A stretch of DNA of 64,000 nt. Origin: Streptomyces chromofuscus (lineage in GTDB: Bacteria > Actinomycetota > Actinomycetes > Streptomycetales > Streptomycetaceae). Both the position numbers and the translations under genes were made by a program. The stretch spans positions 1,178,001 to 1,242,000 of the forward strand of contig NZ_CP063374.1 in assembly GCF_015160875.1 (NCBI RefSeq), in the 5' to 3' direction. This document shows positions 44,975 to 53,744 of the stretch, piece after piece. The notes below the pieces were generated by a model, which did not search any database, had not been told where the DNA came from, and worked only from the letters and a program-made list of their open reading frames with translations. Numbering within the stretch: position 1 is the stretch's first letter; each line of letters opens with the position of its first letter.

Positions 44975-47464
44975 TCAGGCGGGGGTCGACGGGGTGGTGG
45001 ACGGGGTGGCGACGCAGGTGCGGGATGCCGTCCCGCCGTCGAGCAGCCGGGCCAGGTCCGCGAGGACCGGGTGACGGGTGATGTCCTTGACGTCGACGGC
45101 CCGGTCGAGGGCGATCGCCAGCCTGACCGCCGACAGTGACGTGCCGCCCCGGTCGAAGAAGTGGTCCCGGCGGCCGATCCGCCGCGGCGGGATGCCGAGC
45201 ACCTCCGCCCAGGCGGCTGCCAGGCGCCGCTCGGCCGGGGTGCCCGGAGCCTGCCCGTCGTCCCCGGCGGTGTCGAGTTCCTCGGCGAGGGCGGTCAGTG
45301 CCGCTCGATCGGTCTTGCCGTTGGCGGTCAGCGGCAGCTGGTCCCGCCAGTGGAAGGACGACGGGATCATGTATCCGGGCAGCGACGCGGTCAGTCGGTC
45401 CCGGAGCGCGTCCGGTGGGACCGGCCGCTGTCCGGCGCAGAAGGCCACCAGGTGCCCGCCCCCGGCGACCACCACCGCGCACTCCCGGACTCCCGGCGTC
45501 CGCAGCACCACGTTCTCGATCTCGCCGATCTCGATCCGGAAGCCACGGATCTTGACCTGGGTGTCCCGGCGACCGAGGTACTCCAGTTTGCCGTCGGGCA
45601 GCCAGCGGCCGCGGTCACCGCTGCGGTAGAGCCGCCGGCCCGGGCGGTGCGGATCCTCGGTGAACGCGGCCATCGTGCGCTCCGGGTCGCCCACGTACCC
45701 GCGCCCGACGCAGATCCCGGAGAAGACGATCTCTCCCGGAGCGCCGAGCGGCACCGGTGCGAGGTGCTCATCGACCACGTAGACGTGCACGTTGCCGACG
45801 GGACGGCCCAGCGGGACGCTGTCGTGGGCCGGCGCCTCGTCCATCACCTCGTGGTTGGTGTCGTCGGAGGTCTCCGTCAGCCCGTAGGCGTTGACCAGCC
45901 GGGTCGCGGGCCGGGCCCTGAACCAGCGCCGTACGAGCTCCGCCTTCAGCGCCTCACCGGTGGCCGACACGCACCGCAGGTCCGGCAGCGGGCGCGGGTG
46001 CTGTTCCAGCTCGGCGAGGACGGTCTCGAGATACGACGGCACGAGTTGCAGGACGTTGACCCGCCCCCGGGCGACGGTGTCGACGAAGCGCGCGGTGTCC
46101 AGGATCGCCTCCTGCTCGACCAGCAGCGTGCGACCGCCCACCGTGAGGGCGGCGACCAGCTGCCACAGGGAGATGTCGAAGCACTGGGGCGCGGTCTGGG
46201 CGACGACCTGTCCCTCGCCGATCCCCAGGTCGTCGATCTTGGCCAGGACGTGGTTGACGAAGCCCGCGTGCTCGCACATCGCGCCCTTGGGCTCGCCGGT
46301 GGAGCCCGAGGTGAAGAAGATGTACGCGAGTTGGCCGGCGGCGACGGCCACAGGCGGGTCGTCGTCGGCATGGGCCTCCGCGCAGGCGTCCTCGACACGG
46401 AGGGCCCGCACGTCCGGGGGGAGGTGGACGGGCCCGCGTCCGGTCAGTGCCAGGCGGCATCCGGCCCGGTGGAGCATGGCCGCGATGCGCTCGGGCGGGA
46501 AGTGCGGCTCGACGGGCAGGTAGGCGCCGCCCGCCTTGAGGACACCCAGGACGGCGACCGCCCACTCCAGGGTGCGCTCGGTGACCACCGCGACGACCCC
46601 CTCGGGCTCCAGCCCTCGCACCAGCAGCGCCCTGCTCAGCCGGTTGGCACGCGAGTTGAGCTCCCCGTAGGTCCACTGCCGGTTGCCCTGCGCGACGGCG
46701 ACGGCGTCCGGATGCAGCCGCACCCGCTCCTCGAACAACTCGTGCACGCGGCGGTCGGGCAACTCGCGCCGCGGACCGGCCAGGCCGTCGAGCTGGAAGG
46801 CCGTCTCCTGCGGCGACAGCAGGCTCTGCCGTCCGTGCTCGGCGTCCGGATCGGCGGCGATGGACGTGAGCGCGACGAGGTGGTAGCCGGCGATGCGGGC
46901 GGCGCAGTCGGCGTCGAGCACGTCGGTGCGGTATCGCAGCAGGAGGGCGAGCCGGTCGCCGTGCCGGACGGCGCCCACGCGCAGCACGGTGCCCTCGGCC
47001 AGTCCGTCACCGCTTGCGCCGCCGACGCCGGTCGGGTCGCACACGGTCTCGAACAGCCTCTGTTCGTGGCGGAGTTCACGCGCGAGGGCGTCGACCGGGA
47101 ACTCCTGGTGCGCCACCAGCTCGGACTCGGCCGCGCGGGTACGTCGCACCAGGGCCCGCCAGGAGCGGGGCGCGGTCGTCAGCCTGCAGGGCAGGGGGCG
47201 GGCGCCCGGCAAGGTCACCAGACCGGTCGTGACCTCCTGCTCGCCCGAGAGCGCGGCGAGCACCTTCGCGTGGGCGGCGAGCAGCGCGGTCTCCGGCGGC
47301 ACCGGCAAGCGCCGCAGGCCCGTCAGGACGTCGTGGGGTACGGCCGTCTTGACTTCCGCGGTGCCCGGCTCGGGCGCACGGGTCCACCGCGGGATCCGGG
47401 TGACCCCGCCGGCGGTGAGCACCCCGCGCCAGAAGTCCCGGGACGCGTCGGCTGAGTAGTCCAT
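44975..47464 (-). CDS. NRPS: half-condensation, adenylation and carrier domains
   Basis: An 829-residue synthetase. Residues about 1-235 resemble only the C-terminal lobe of a condensation domain (AAHAKVLAALSGEQEV, FETVCDP) and lack the HHxxxDG active site. The adenylation domain (about 238-720) has all core motifs: FFTSGSTGEPKGA, NAYGLTET, YRSGDRGRW, TANGKTDRAAL. The carrier domain (about 740-805) has GGTSLSAVRL with the pantetheine Ser near 771. No thioesterase follows. The A5 region reads ETSDDTNHEV, unusual. It should activate and load an amino acid, probably diaminopropionate made by SbnA/B, for the membrane protein encoded upstream. Confidence 0.9.
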   Translation of the reverse strand: MDYSADASRDFWRGVLTAGGVTRIPRWTRAPEPGTAEVKTAVPHDVLTGLRRLPVPPETALLAAHAKVLAALSGEQEVTTGLVTLPGARPLPCRLTTAPRSWRALVRRTRAAESELVAHQEFPVDALARELRHEQRLFETVCDPTGVGGASGDGLAEGTVLRVGAVRHGDRLALLLRYRTDVLDADCAARIAGYHLVALTSIAADPDAEHGRQSLLSPQETAFQLDGLAGPRRELPDRRVHELFEERVRLHPDAVAVAQGNRQWTYGELNSRANRLSRALLVRGLEPEGVVAVVTERTLEWAVAVLGVLKAGGAYLPVEPHFPPERIAAMLHRAGCRLALTGRGPVHLPPDVRALRVEDACAEAHADDDPPVAVAAGQLAYIFFTSGSTGEPKGAMCEHAGFVNHVLAKIDDLGIGEGQVVAQTAPQCFDISLWQLVAALTVGGRTLLVEQEAILDTARFVDTVARGRVNVLQLVPSYLETVLAELEQHPRPLPDLRCVSATGEALKAELVRRWFRARPATRLVNAYGLTETSDDTNHEVMDEAPAHDSVPLGRPVGNVHVYVVDEHLAPVPLGAPGEIVFSGICVGRGYVGDPERTMAAFTEDPHRPGRRLYRSGDRGRWLPDGKLEYLGRRDTQVKIRGFRIEIGEIENVVLRTPGVRECAVVVAGGGHLVAFCAGQRPVPPDALRDRLTASLPGYMIPSSFHWRDQLPLTANGKTDRAALTALAEELDTAGDDGQAPGTPAERRLAAAWAEVLGIPPRRIGRRDHFFDRGGTSLSAVRLAIALDRAVDVKDITRHPVLADLARLLDGGTASRTCVATPSTTPSTPA

Positions 47465-47484
47465 GGGTTCCCTTCCCGTCCCGG

Positions 47485-50019
47485 TCACGCGGTCGGGTCC
47501 GCGCAGTGGGAGGCGCTGGTCCGCTCGACGGCCGGATTGCCGCCCCACCGCGCACTCGGCGGGACCTCCTCGCCCTTCATGAGGAAGGAGTCGGCGGCGA
47601 GTTCGGCACCGTCGCCCAGCGTCACGCCGTAGTGGACGAAGGCGCCGACGCCGAGCGTGCAGCCCGCGCCGATCGTGACGTGGTCGGACTTGAACGTGCC
47701 GTCCTCCTGGGAGTGGCACTGGATCTTGCTGCCCGCGTTCAGTGTGGTGTCGTCGCCGATGGCGGTGAGCGTCCGCTCGGTGATGTAGCAGCCGTCGTCG
47801 AAGACCCTGCGGCCGATCCGGACGCCCATCAGCCGCCAGACGACGTTCTTGAACGGAGTGCCGTTGAACACGACGAGGTGCTTGTCGGGCACCTTCCACA
47901 GACGCTCGTGCCACCAGAAGTACGGGTCGTAGATGGAGCACAGCTGCGGACGCAGTCCGCCGAACCGCAGGATGACGCGCTCCACGAGGACGAAGTAGAG
48001 GACGGGGAAGATCACGCCGGCCGCGACGGATGCGGCGATCAGCAGCTGTCCGGCGACGCTCTGCGGGTCGTAGGTGGTGACGGCGGCGGTGCCGATCACC
48101 ACGAGCCCGAAGGAGTGCAGCCAGCGCAGGACGAGGAACTGGCCCATCGAGCGCAGGTTGTACCGGTTCTTCGCGGCCAGGCGGCGGCGCTGCTCGTCGC
48201 CGCTCCGCAGGTGGTCGAAGCGGGTGTCGCGCTCCACCGAGCGGGGGATCTCGAAGGGCGGGGAGCCGAGCAGCCCCACTCCCTCGCGCACGGGCCCGTC
48301 GAGCGGGACCATCACCTTCGTCGCCAGGAGGCAGTTGTCGCCCGTCCTGCCCCCGGGGGGATAGGCGATGTTGTTGCCGAGGAAGTTGTGCGGTCCGATC
48401 GACACCCGTGCCAGGCGGAACGAGGTGCTCGAGTACTCGGCGTTGAGGACCGACAGTCCGTCGGCGACCATCGTGCCCCTGCCGACGGACGTCAGGGACG
48501 GGCTCTCGTGCTTCAGTTCGGTGCCGAAGTTCGAACCGGTCTGCTCCACGTGCGAGAGGTCGTAGCCGATGGCCCGCAGGTAGTGGACGATGTAGGAGCT
48601 GTCGCCGAACAGCCAGGTCAGCAGCTTGCTGTTGCTCACCCGGGCGACCGCGCGGTGCACCGAGTAGTGCAGCCCGTACAGCGGGTAGACACGGTCCGGG
48701 CGGACCAGCAGGTTCATCAGGCGGGGCAGTACGGTCACGGCGACGAGGCCGGCGGTCAGCAGACCGAAGAACAGCACGAAGGACAGGGCCAGCGCATTGC
48801 CGTAGAACGACGCCGAGGCGATGTCGTGTACGGCGGGGTCGAGCAGGGTGTCCAGCCCCGGCAGCCAGGTGAACAGCATGTACGAGCCGCCGAAGGCCAG
48901 CGGCAGGTACACCAGGAACATCTGGAGCAGGGTGACGATGCCGTAGGTCGCTCGGCGCGCCGTGCCGCAGTCCGCCGGCGCGATGCGCGGAAGGCTCACG
49001 TCCGTCCGCTGTGCCGGCGAGCCGTGCCACCGCTGGCCCGCCGGGACCGACATGCCCCGGTGCAGGGCCGACGCGTGGCCGAGCTGCGCTCCGTCGCCCA
49101 TCGCGGTGTCGATGTCGATCACGGTCCGCTCACCCACGACGACATCCCTGCCCAGGACGACCGGGCCGGTCTGGATGCGTCCGGCGTGAGCCCGGTAGCA
49201 GGAGACGGAGCAGTCCTTGCGGATCACGGTGCCCGCGCCGACGGTCAACAGGTCGGTGCAGACCGGCCCGAAGCGGGTGAGGATCGTGACCCCCTTGCCG
49301 ATGCGCGCGCCGAGGGCCCGCAGGTACAGCACGTACAACGGGTTGCCGACGAGCAGGACCATGGGGTTGGCGTGCAGCAGCACCCTGACGATCCACAGGC
49401 GGAGGTAGGCCGGCCCCCACACCGGGAACTCGCCGGGTCTCCAGCGCCCGACGAGCGTCCACTTGGCCACGACGGGCAACGCGCAGGCGCCGACGAAGAC
49501 GGCGCTGCCGAAGGCGACCGCGCGCAGGTAGACGCCGACCAATCCCCCACCGCCGGACACCCAGGTGTAGCCGCGCGCGAGAACGAATCCGACGAAGAGG
49601 CAGTAGCCGCAGAAGAACAGCAACTGTGCCGTCCCGCACAACACATAACGTCGTGTGCCGTGCGCGGGCGGTGCCTGTTCCGAGGTGGGGGCCGGTTCCG
49701 CGGCCGGTGGGGGCGGGGTGTCCGCGAGGGCCTGAGCGAGCGAGCGGATCGTCGGGTGCCGGTAGACGTCCCTCATCGACACCGACGGCAGATCCGCCCG
49801 TTTCCTGACCCGGGCGCAGAAGTGCGCCATGAGCAGTGAGTTGGCGCCCAGGTCGTCGAAGAAGTGGCTGTCGACCGGGACCCGGTCGACGCGCACCACG
49901 TCGGCCAGCAGCTCGGCGAGGGTCGTCTCGGTGCCCGCCGCCGTGCCGGCGCGTCCGCTCGCGGTGGCCGCGGGCTCGGGCGGAACGTCCGTGGTGACCT
50001 CGCTGGATTTTGCCGCCAC
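47485..50019 (-). CDS. Carrier domain fused to Pls-type NRPS terminal domain, membrane-bound, no adenylation domain
   Basis: An 844-residue protein. A carrier domain (about 30-100; DLGANSLLMAHF, pantetheine Ser 61) is followed by membrane helices and repeated left-handed beta-helix domains: helices near 125-150 and 165-190, hexapeptide block about 235-320, helices near 340-365 and 390-420, block about 480-590, helices near 620-665, and block about 715-830. This is the NRPS terminal domain (TIGR02353 type) that forms isopeptide bonds in epsilon-poly-lysine synthetase (Pls), but the Pls adenylation domain is missing. Adenylation must come in trans from the next gene, 20 bp away. GTG start with GAGGAG. 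First gene of the operon. Confidence 0.88.
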   Translation of the reverse strand: MAAKSSEVTTDVPPEPAATASGRAGTAAGTETTLAELLADVVRVDRVPVDSHFFDDLGANSLLMAHFCARVRKRADLPSVSMRDVYRHPTIRSLAQALADTPPPPAAEPAPTSEQAPPAHGTRRYVLCGTAQLLFFCGYCLFVGFVLARGYTWVSGGGGLVGVYLRAVAFGSAVFVGACALPVVAKWTLVGRWRPGEFPVWGPAYLRLWIVRVLLHANPMVLLVGNPLYVLYLRALGARIGKGVTILTRFGPVCTDLLTVGAGTVIRKDCSVSCYRAHAGRIQTGPVVLGRDVVVGERTVIDIDTAMGDGAQLGHASALHRGMSVPAGQRWHGSPAQRTDVSLPRIAPADCGTARRATYGIVTLLQMFLVYLPLAFGGSYMLFTWLPGLDTLLDPAVHDIASASFYGNALALSFVLFFGLLTAGLVAVTVLPRLMNLLVRPDRVYPLYGLHYSVHRAVARVSNSKLLTWLFGDSSYIVHYLRAIGYDLSHVEQTGSNFGTELKHESPSLTSVGRGTMVADGLSVLNAEYSSTSFRLARVSIGPHNFLGNNIAYPPGGRTGDNCLLATKVMVPLDGPVREGVGLLGSPPFEIPRSVERDTRFDHLRSGDEQRRRLAAKNRYNLRSMGQFLVLRWLHSFGLVVIGTAAVTTYDPQSVAGQLLIAASVAAGVIFPVLYFVLVERVILRFGGLRPQLCSIYDPYFWWHERLWKVPDKHLVVFNGTPFKNVVWRLMGVRIGRRVFDDGCYITERTLTAIGDDTTLNAGSKIQCHSQEDGTFKSDHVTIGAGCTLGVGAFVHYGVTLGDGAELAADSFLMKGEEVPPSARWGGNPAVERTSASHCADPTA

Positions 50020-51002
50020 GTGTAACTCCTCGGGGGGTGATCACAGCCTGTGGGTGTGGTGGTGCGGGGCAGTGCCGTGCAGTGCGTGTACCGGCCACCG
50101 GGACAGGGGTTCCCGCAGGGTCTCCGTGCGCTTCGGTCGCATGGCGCGGGCCCGTGCGGCAGCCCTCTCGTACGACCAGGTCGGCGGCCGCGGCCTGCGG
50201 CGGCCCTGCTATTGCGAAAGAGCGGGGTGAGAGGGGACGGAATCCGGGTGTTGCACCAGAGGGTCACGCAGGTGCCGGTGCATCGTCATCACGTCGGGTG
50301 ACCTGCCGTCACCGTCGGTCCTGAGCGGTTCATGGATGACGTGTTGCGCGGCAGCCTCGTGCCGTGGAGGGAAGATCCGCATTGTGGTCGATCGCATCCT
50401 GCTGCGCCTGGTGGTCGCTGAGGTATGTCTCACTCGGCGTCTTCATCGGATTGAGCCTCCGTGGTGAGAGCTACCGGACAAGGCGATGGCCTCTCGCAGC
50501 GGAATCAGCGTTCCGGCGGGGTGTCGCACCGTTGCCCTCTGCGTTCCGCCCGCGCGCCTTGCGTCAGTGCGACACGTGTCCCACGCACCATGCTGCTGGC
50601 GGCGCAGACAGCTTGCAAACGCAGTGATCATTCCCTTTTCCGGCTGACCGGGCAGTGCTGGGCGTCCCCCGAATTGGGCCGCACCGACCAAGCCGTGGCA
50701 GGTCACACGGTGTCCGCAGACCGGCTCGGTCCGGCACTCCGTCAGCGGGGAGGTCACCCTGCTGACGGTCATCGGGGCCCCGTCGAGTCCCGCCCCATGG
50801 CTCGCGTCGGTCGCGCGGTGGGGCGCTCACGCGGCGCCTCTGTTGTGCGCGAGGCGTCGGCCACGTGGGCGTCCTCGCCGCCGGCGTACCGCGGGCGGGC
50901 TGCGCGGCGTTCGTGGTGAGCAGCACCTCCCTCACAGCCGGCCGACCTTGACGCGGCGGCGGTGCCTGCCTTCACGGCCTCGCGGCCGACCGGTCGCGCC
51001 GA
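50020..51002. other. Long gene-free region upstream of the synthetase operon
   Basis: 983 bp without a credible gene: open frames on either strand lack ribosome sites, family features and normal third-position bias. GC content is lower than in the flanking genes around 50200-50660 (for example near 50375-50400 and 50600-50650), as expected for promoter DNA. No IdeR/DmdR iron box, regulatory gene or transporter was found. It presumably holds the promoter of the 50019-41863 operon. Confidence 0.5.
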
Positions 51003-51434
51003 TCAGGCGGGGTCCACATCCGTGATCACGGCGAGCAGCCGGGCCGGGTCCGCCTCGCCCCCGTCGGCGACACCGAGCGCGACCCAGCGGCCCGTTCCGG
51101 TCGCCTCCCACACGTACAGGTCGTCGGTCAGGGCGCTGACGCTCGCCCAGGGCTCCGGTATCTCCTCGCCCCGCTCGCCGCGCACCCGGAGGGTGAGCAT
51201 GCCCCATCGGGGATTGGCCCCCCATCGTGCGTCGAGTCGCTGGGCGATCCCCTCCCTGAAGGCTTCCACGTCCTCGGCCGTGCGCTCCCCGTGGTCGCAA
51301 CGGGGGTCGGCGGCTCCCAACTCCGCTATGTAGTAGCCCGGCCCTCCTCGGCCGACGTCCGACCAGCCGCGCTCCGCCGGAAAGGGGCGGGAGCACAGCC
51401 GGTCGATCGTGTCCAGGCACCGTGCGATGTTCAT
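51003..51434 (-). CDS. Hypothetical protein
   Basis: A 143-residue soluble protein starting MNIARCLDTIDRLCSRPF, with a mid-part RWGMLTLRVRGERGEEIPEP and an end VALGVADGGEADPARLLAVI. Good codon bias and a GGGGG ribosome site before the ATG at 51434 support it as real. I recognise no family; length and composition resemble small uncharacterised Streptomyces proteins. It lies beside the 74-bp repeat array; in-frame codons upstream of 51434 run into that array and are rejected. Confidence 0.65.
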   Translation of the reverse strand: MNIARCLDTIDRLCSRPFPAERGWSDVGRGGPGYYIAELGAADPRCDHGERTAEDVEAFREGIAQRLDARWGANPRWGMLTLRVRGERGEEIPEPWASVSALTDDLYVWEATGTGRWVALGVADGGEADPARLLAVITDVDPA

Positions 51435-51489
51435 GACCCCCAGTAAAGCGGGGGCCACTGACAATTGGCGGCGCGTCAGACGTCCGGGC

Positions 51490-51988
51490 GGATGCGGCGT
51501 CGGCGTCGCGGCCCGGCGTCGGACGTCCCGGCGGACGCGTCCGGCGTCCCGGCCCGGCCTCACGATCGCGGTGTCGGCGTCGCGGCCCGGCATCGGACGT
51601 CCCGGCGGACCTGTCCAGCGTCCCGGCCCGGCCTCACGATCGCGGTGTCGGCGTCGCGGCCCGGCATCGGACGTCCCGGCGGACCTGTCCAGCGTCCCGG
51701 CCCGGCCTCACGATCGCGGTGTCGGCGTCGCGGCCCGGCATCGGACGTCCCGGCGGACCTGTCCGGCGTCCCGGCCCGGCCTCACGATCGCGGTGTCGGC
51801 GTCGCGGCCCGGCGTCGGACGTCCCGGCGGACGCCTGTCGGCGTCGCGGCCCGCGTCGGACGTCCCGGCGGACGCGTCCGGCGTCCCGGCGGACCTGTCC
51901 GGCGTCCCGGCCCGGCCTCACGATCGCGGTGTCGGCCCGGCGTCGGGCGTCCCGGCGGACGCGTCCGGCGTCGCGCCCCGGCCCGGCC
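51490..51988. repeat. 74-bp tandem repeat array (minisatellite)
   Basis: The anchor CACGATCGCGGTGTCGG recurs at 51561, 51635, 51709 and 51783, exactly 74 bp apart, and again at 51919 after a 136-bp variant segment; a partial unit precedes at about 51494. The first two full units are identical and the third differs by one base. 74 is not a multiple of 3, so it does not encode a peptide repeat. Internal blocks such as CGTCCCGGC recur within each unit. It fills the space between the hypothetical gene and the ABC permease. Confidence 0.95.
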
Positions 51989-52714
51989 TCAGGCGTCCCG
52001 GCGCCGCACGCTCCACGCGCCCGCCGCCAGCGCCGCCGCCGTCCACGCGCCGGTGACCGCCAGACCCGTCCACGGACCGAGGGTGCCGTTCGTCGTCTCC
52101 TGCAGGACGAGCTGCCCGGCCCGGTCCGGCAGGAACTCCACCGCCTTGCCCGCCGCGTCGCCGATGACGAACGACACGATCAGGATGAACGGAATGATGA
52201 TGCCGAGCGCCGCGGCCCCGCTGCGCAGCAGCGCGGCGACACCTGCCGCGAACAGCGCCATCAGCACGAGGTAGATCCCGCCGCCGAGCACGCCGCGCGC
52301 CTGCTCCCCGGCCGTGAGTCCGGCCGCGGCCTCCCCCAGACCGCTTCGTCCCACGGCGAGGGACGCCCCAGTCGTGAGCAGCCCCACGAGGAACGCCGGC
52401 ACGGCGATGGCGGTGAGCTTGGCCGCGAACCAGCGCCCGCGCTGCGGCACCGCACACAGGGAGACGCGGAGCGCGCCCCCGTGGAACTCGGCGGAGACGG
52501 CCATGGCGCCGAAGGCGACGGCGGCGATCTGACCGGGCAGGAGGCCGGTGAGCGCCGTGGACAGCGGGTCGAATTGCGGGTCGGAGGTACTGGAGGCACC
52601 GGCCGACGCGGAGAAGGCCGTGGAGACGGCGAACAGGGCGAACAGGGCGCCGCACAGCGAGCGCAGCGTGCGGATCTTCAGCCATTCGGAGTGGAGCACG
52701 GGGGTGAAGGGCAT
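51989..52714 (-). CDS. ABC-2 type transporter permease
   Basis: A 241-residue membrane protein with about six helices (near 18-38, 58-78, 98-120, 143-163, 170-190, 215-235) and the SEWLKIRTLRSL N-terminus typical of ABC-2 permeases in Streptomyces. It pairs with the ATPase gene upstream (2-bp gap). The operon is divergent from a two-component system, a layout seen in drug or cell-envelope stress transporters. Ends next to the minisatellite array. Confidence 0.88.
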   Translation of the reverse strand: MPFTPVLHSEWLKIRTLRSLCGALFALFAVSTAFSASAGASSTSDPQFDPLSTALTGLLPGQIAAVAFGAMAVSAEFHGGALRVSLCAVPQRGRWFAAKLTAIAVPAFLVGLLTTGASLAVGRSGLGEAAAGLTAGEQARGVLGGGIYLVLMALFAAGVAALLRSGAAALGIIIPFILIVSFVIGDAAGKAVEFLPDRAGQLVLQETTNGTLGPWTGLAVTGAWTAAALAAGAWSVRRRDA

Positions 52715-52716
52715 GG

Positions 52717-53637
52717 TCAGGCCTCCTGCGGCTGGGCGGTGAACTCGGTCTCGGACGCGGTGAGGTTGAGGTAGGCCTGCTCCAGCGTCCCTTCGGCGGT
52801 GGTGAGTTCGACGACCGGCACCCGTGCCTCGGACGTGAGGCGGCCGATGTCCTCCACGCGCGCGTGCAGCACCGTCCAGGTGCCGTCCTCGCTCTGCGCG
52901 GCCTCGTAGCCGTTCCGGTCGAGCAGTTCCTCGAGGGCGGCCGGGTCGGTGGTGCGGACCCGGACACGGGGCTGCACGCGCGCGTCGATGAACTCCCGCA
53001 TCGGCGTGTCCGCGAGCAGCCGGCCCCGGCCGAGAACCACGAGGTGGTCCGCGAACGACGCGGTCTCGTTCATCAGATGACTGGAGACCAGAACCGTCCG
53101 TCCCTCATCGGCGAGCCGGCGCAGCAGACTGCGGATCCAGACGATCCCCTCGGGGTCGAGGCCGTTCGACGGCTCGTCCAGCATGATCACGGACGGGTCG
53201 CCGAGCAGGGCCGCCGCGATGCCGAGGCGTTGACGCATGCCCAGGGAGTACGTCTTGACGCGGCGGCGGGCGACCGATGTGAGGCCCGTCTCCTCCAGCA
53301 CCTCGTCCACGCGGCGTGCCGGGAGACGATTGGCGACCGCCAGCGTGCGCAGGTGGTCGCGTCCGGTGCGGGCACCGTGCGCGGCGCCGGCGTCGAGCAG
53401 GGCGCCCACCAGGCGGAGCGGCTCGTGGAGCGTGGCATAGGGGCGGCCGCCGACCGTCGCCGTGCCGGAGGTGGGCCGGTCGAGGCCGAGGACGAGCCGC
53501 ATGGTGGTGGACTTGCCGGCGCCGTTGGGGCCGAGGAAGCCGGTGACGCGGCCGGGCTCGACGGTGAAGGTGAGGTGGTCCACGGCGCGCCGGGAGCCGT
53601 ACTCCTTGGTGAGGTCCTGGACGTGAATGCTGGTCAT
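52717..53637 (-). CDS. ABC transporter ATP-binding protein
   Basis: A 306-residue ATPase of the drug-resistance (DrrA/CcmA-like) type: Walker A FLGPNGAGKSTTM, signature YSLGMRQRLGIA (variant), Walker B VIMLDEPSNGLDPEG and switch His in VLVSSHLMNET. The C-terminal 80 residues form the family's accessory domain. The ATG at 53637 starts the conserved strand TSIHVQDLTKEYG. Forms a transporter with the downstream permease. Probably regulated by the divergent two-component system through the dyads at 53672-53714. Confidence 0.93.
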   Translation of the reverse strand: MTSIHVQDLTKEYGSRRAVDHLTFTVEPGRVTGFLGPNGAGKSTTMRLVLGLDRPTSGTATVGGRPYATLHEPLRLVGALLDAGAAHGARTGRDHLRTLAVANRLPARRVDEVLEETGLTSVARRRVKTYSLGMRQRLGIAAALLGDPSVIMLDEPSNGLDPEGIVWIRSLLRRLADEGRTVLVSSHLMNETASFADHLVVLGRGRLLADTPMREFIDARVQPRVRVRTTDPAALEELLDRNGYEAAQSEDGTWTVLHARVEDIGRLTSEARVPVVELTTAEGTLEQAYLNLTASETEFTAQPQEA

Positions 53638-53671
53638 GGCGTCAGCGTGGCCGGTGGGCGGGTTCCGTCTC

Positions 53672-53688
53672 CTCCCCCGCGCGGGGAG
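53672..53688. promoter_or_regulatory. GC-rich dyad 1 between ABC operon and two-component system
   Basis: CTCCCC-CGCGC-GGGGAG, 6-bp arms. Its centre lies about 22 bp (two helical turns) from that of dyad 2, and both contain CTCCCC/GGGGAG, suggesting tandem binding of the neighbouring LuxR-type regulator. Confidence 0.5.
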
Positions 53689-53690
53689 TC

Positions 53691-53714
53691 GGTCTCCCCC
53701 GCCCGGGGGAGACC
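53691..53714. promoter_or_regulatory. GC-rich dyad 2 between ABC operon and two-component system
   Basis: GGTCTCCCCC and GGGGGAGACC, perfect 10-bp arms around GCCC, 30 bp upstream of the kinase start. Could be an operator shared by both divergent units. A hairpin terminator is unlikely here because no gene ends nearby. Confidence 0.55.
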
Positions 53715-53744
53715 GTTGTCGGTGGCGGCTGGCACGATGAGGAA

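Noticed and set aside
41863..50019. Staphyloferrin B-like siderophore cluster because of sbnA/sbnB
   Set aside because: No IucA/IucC-type NIS synthetase, decarboxylase, exporter or iron box is present; the partners are NRPS and Pls-like proteins.
50461..50919. Possible gene upstream of the synthetase operon (152 codons)
   Set aside because: No ribosome site, no family resemblance, atypical composition, and overlapping open frames on both strands are equally plausible.
51490..51988. CRISPR array
   Set aside because: Units are contiguous 74-bp copies without unique spacers, and no cas genes are nearby.
51465..52274. Repeat-protein gene encoded by the 74-bp array
   Set aside because: The period shifts the frame each unit and the frame runs into the antisense of the ABC permease; no ribosome site.
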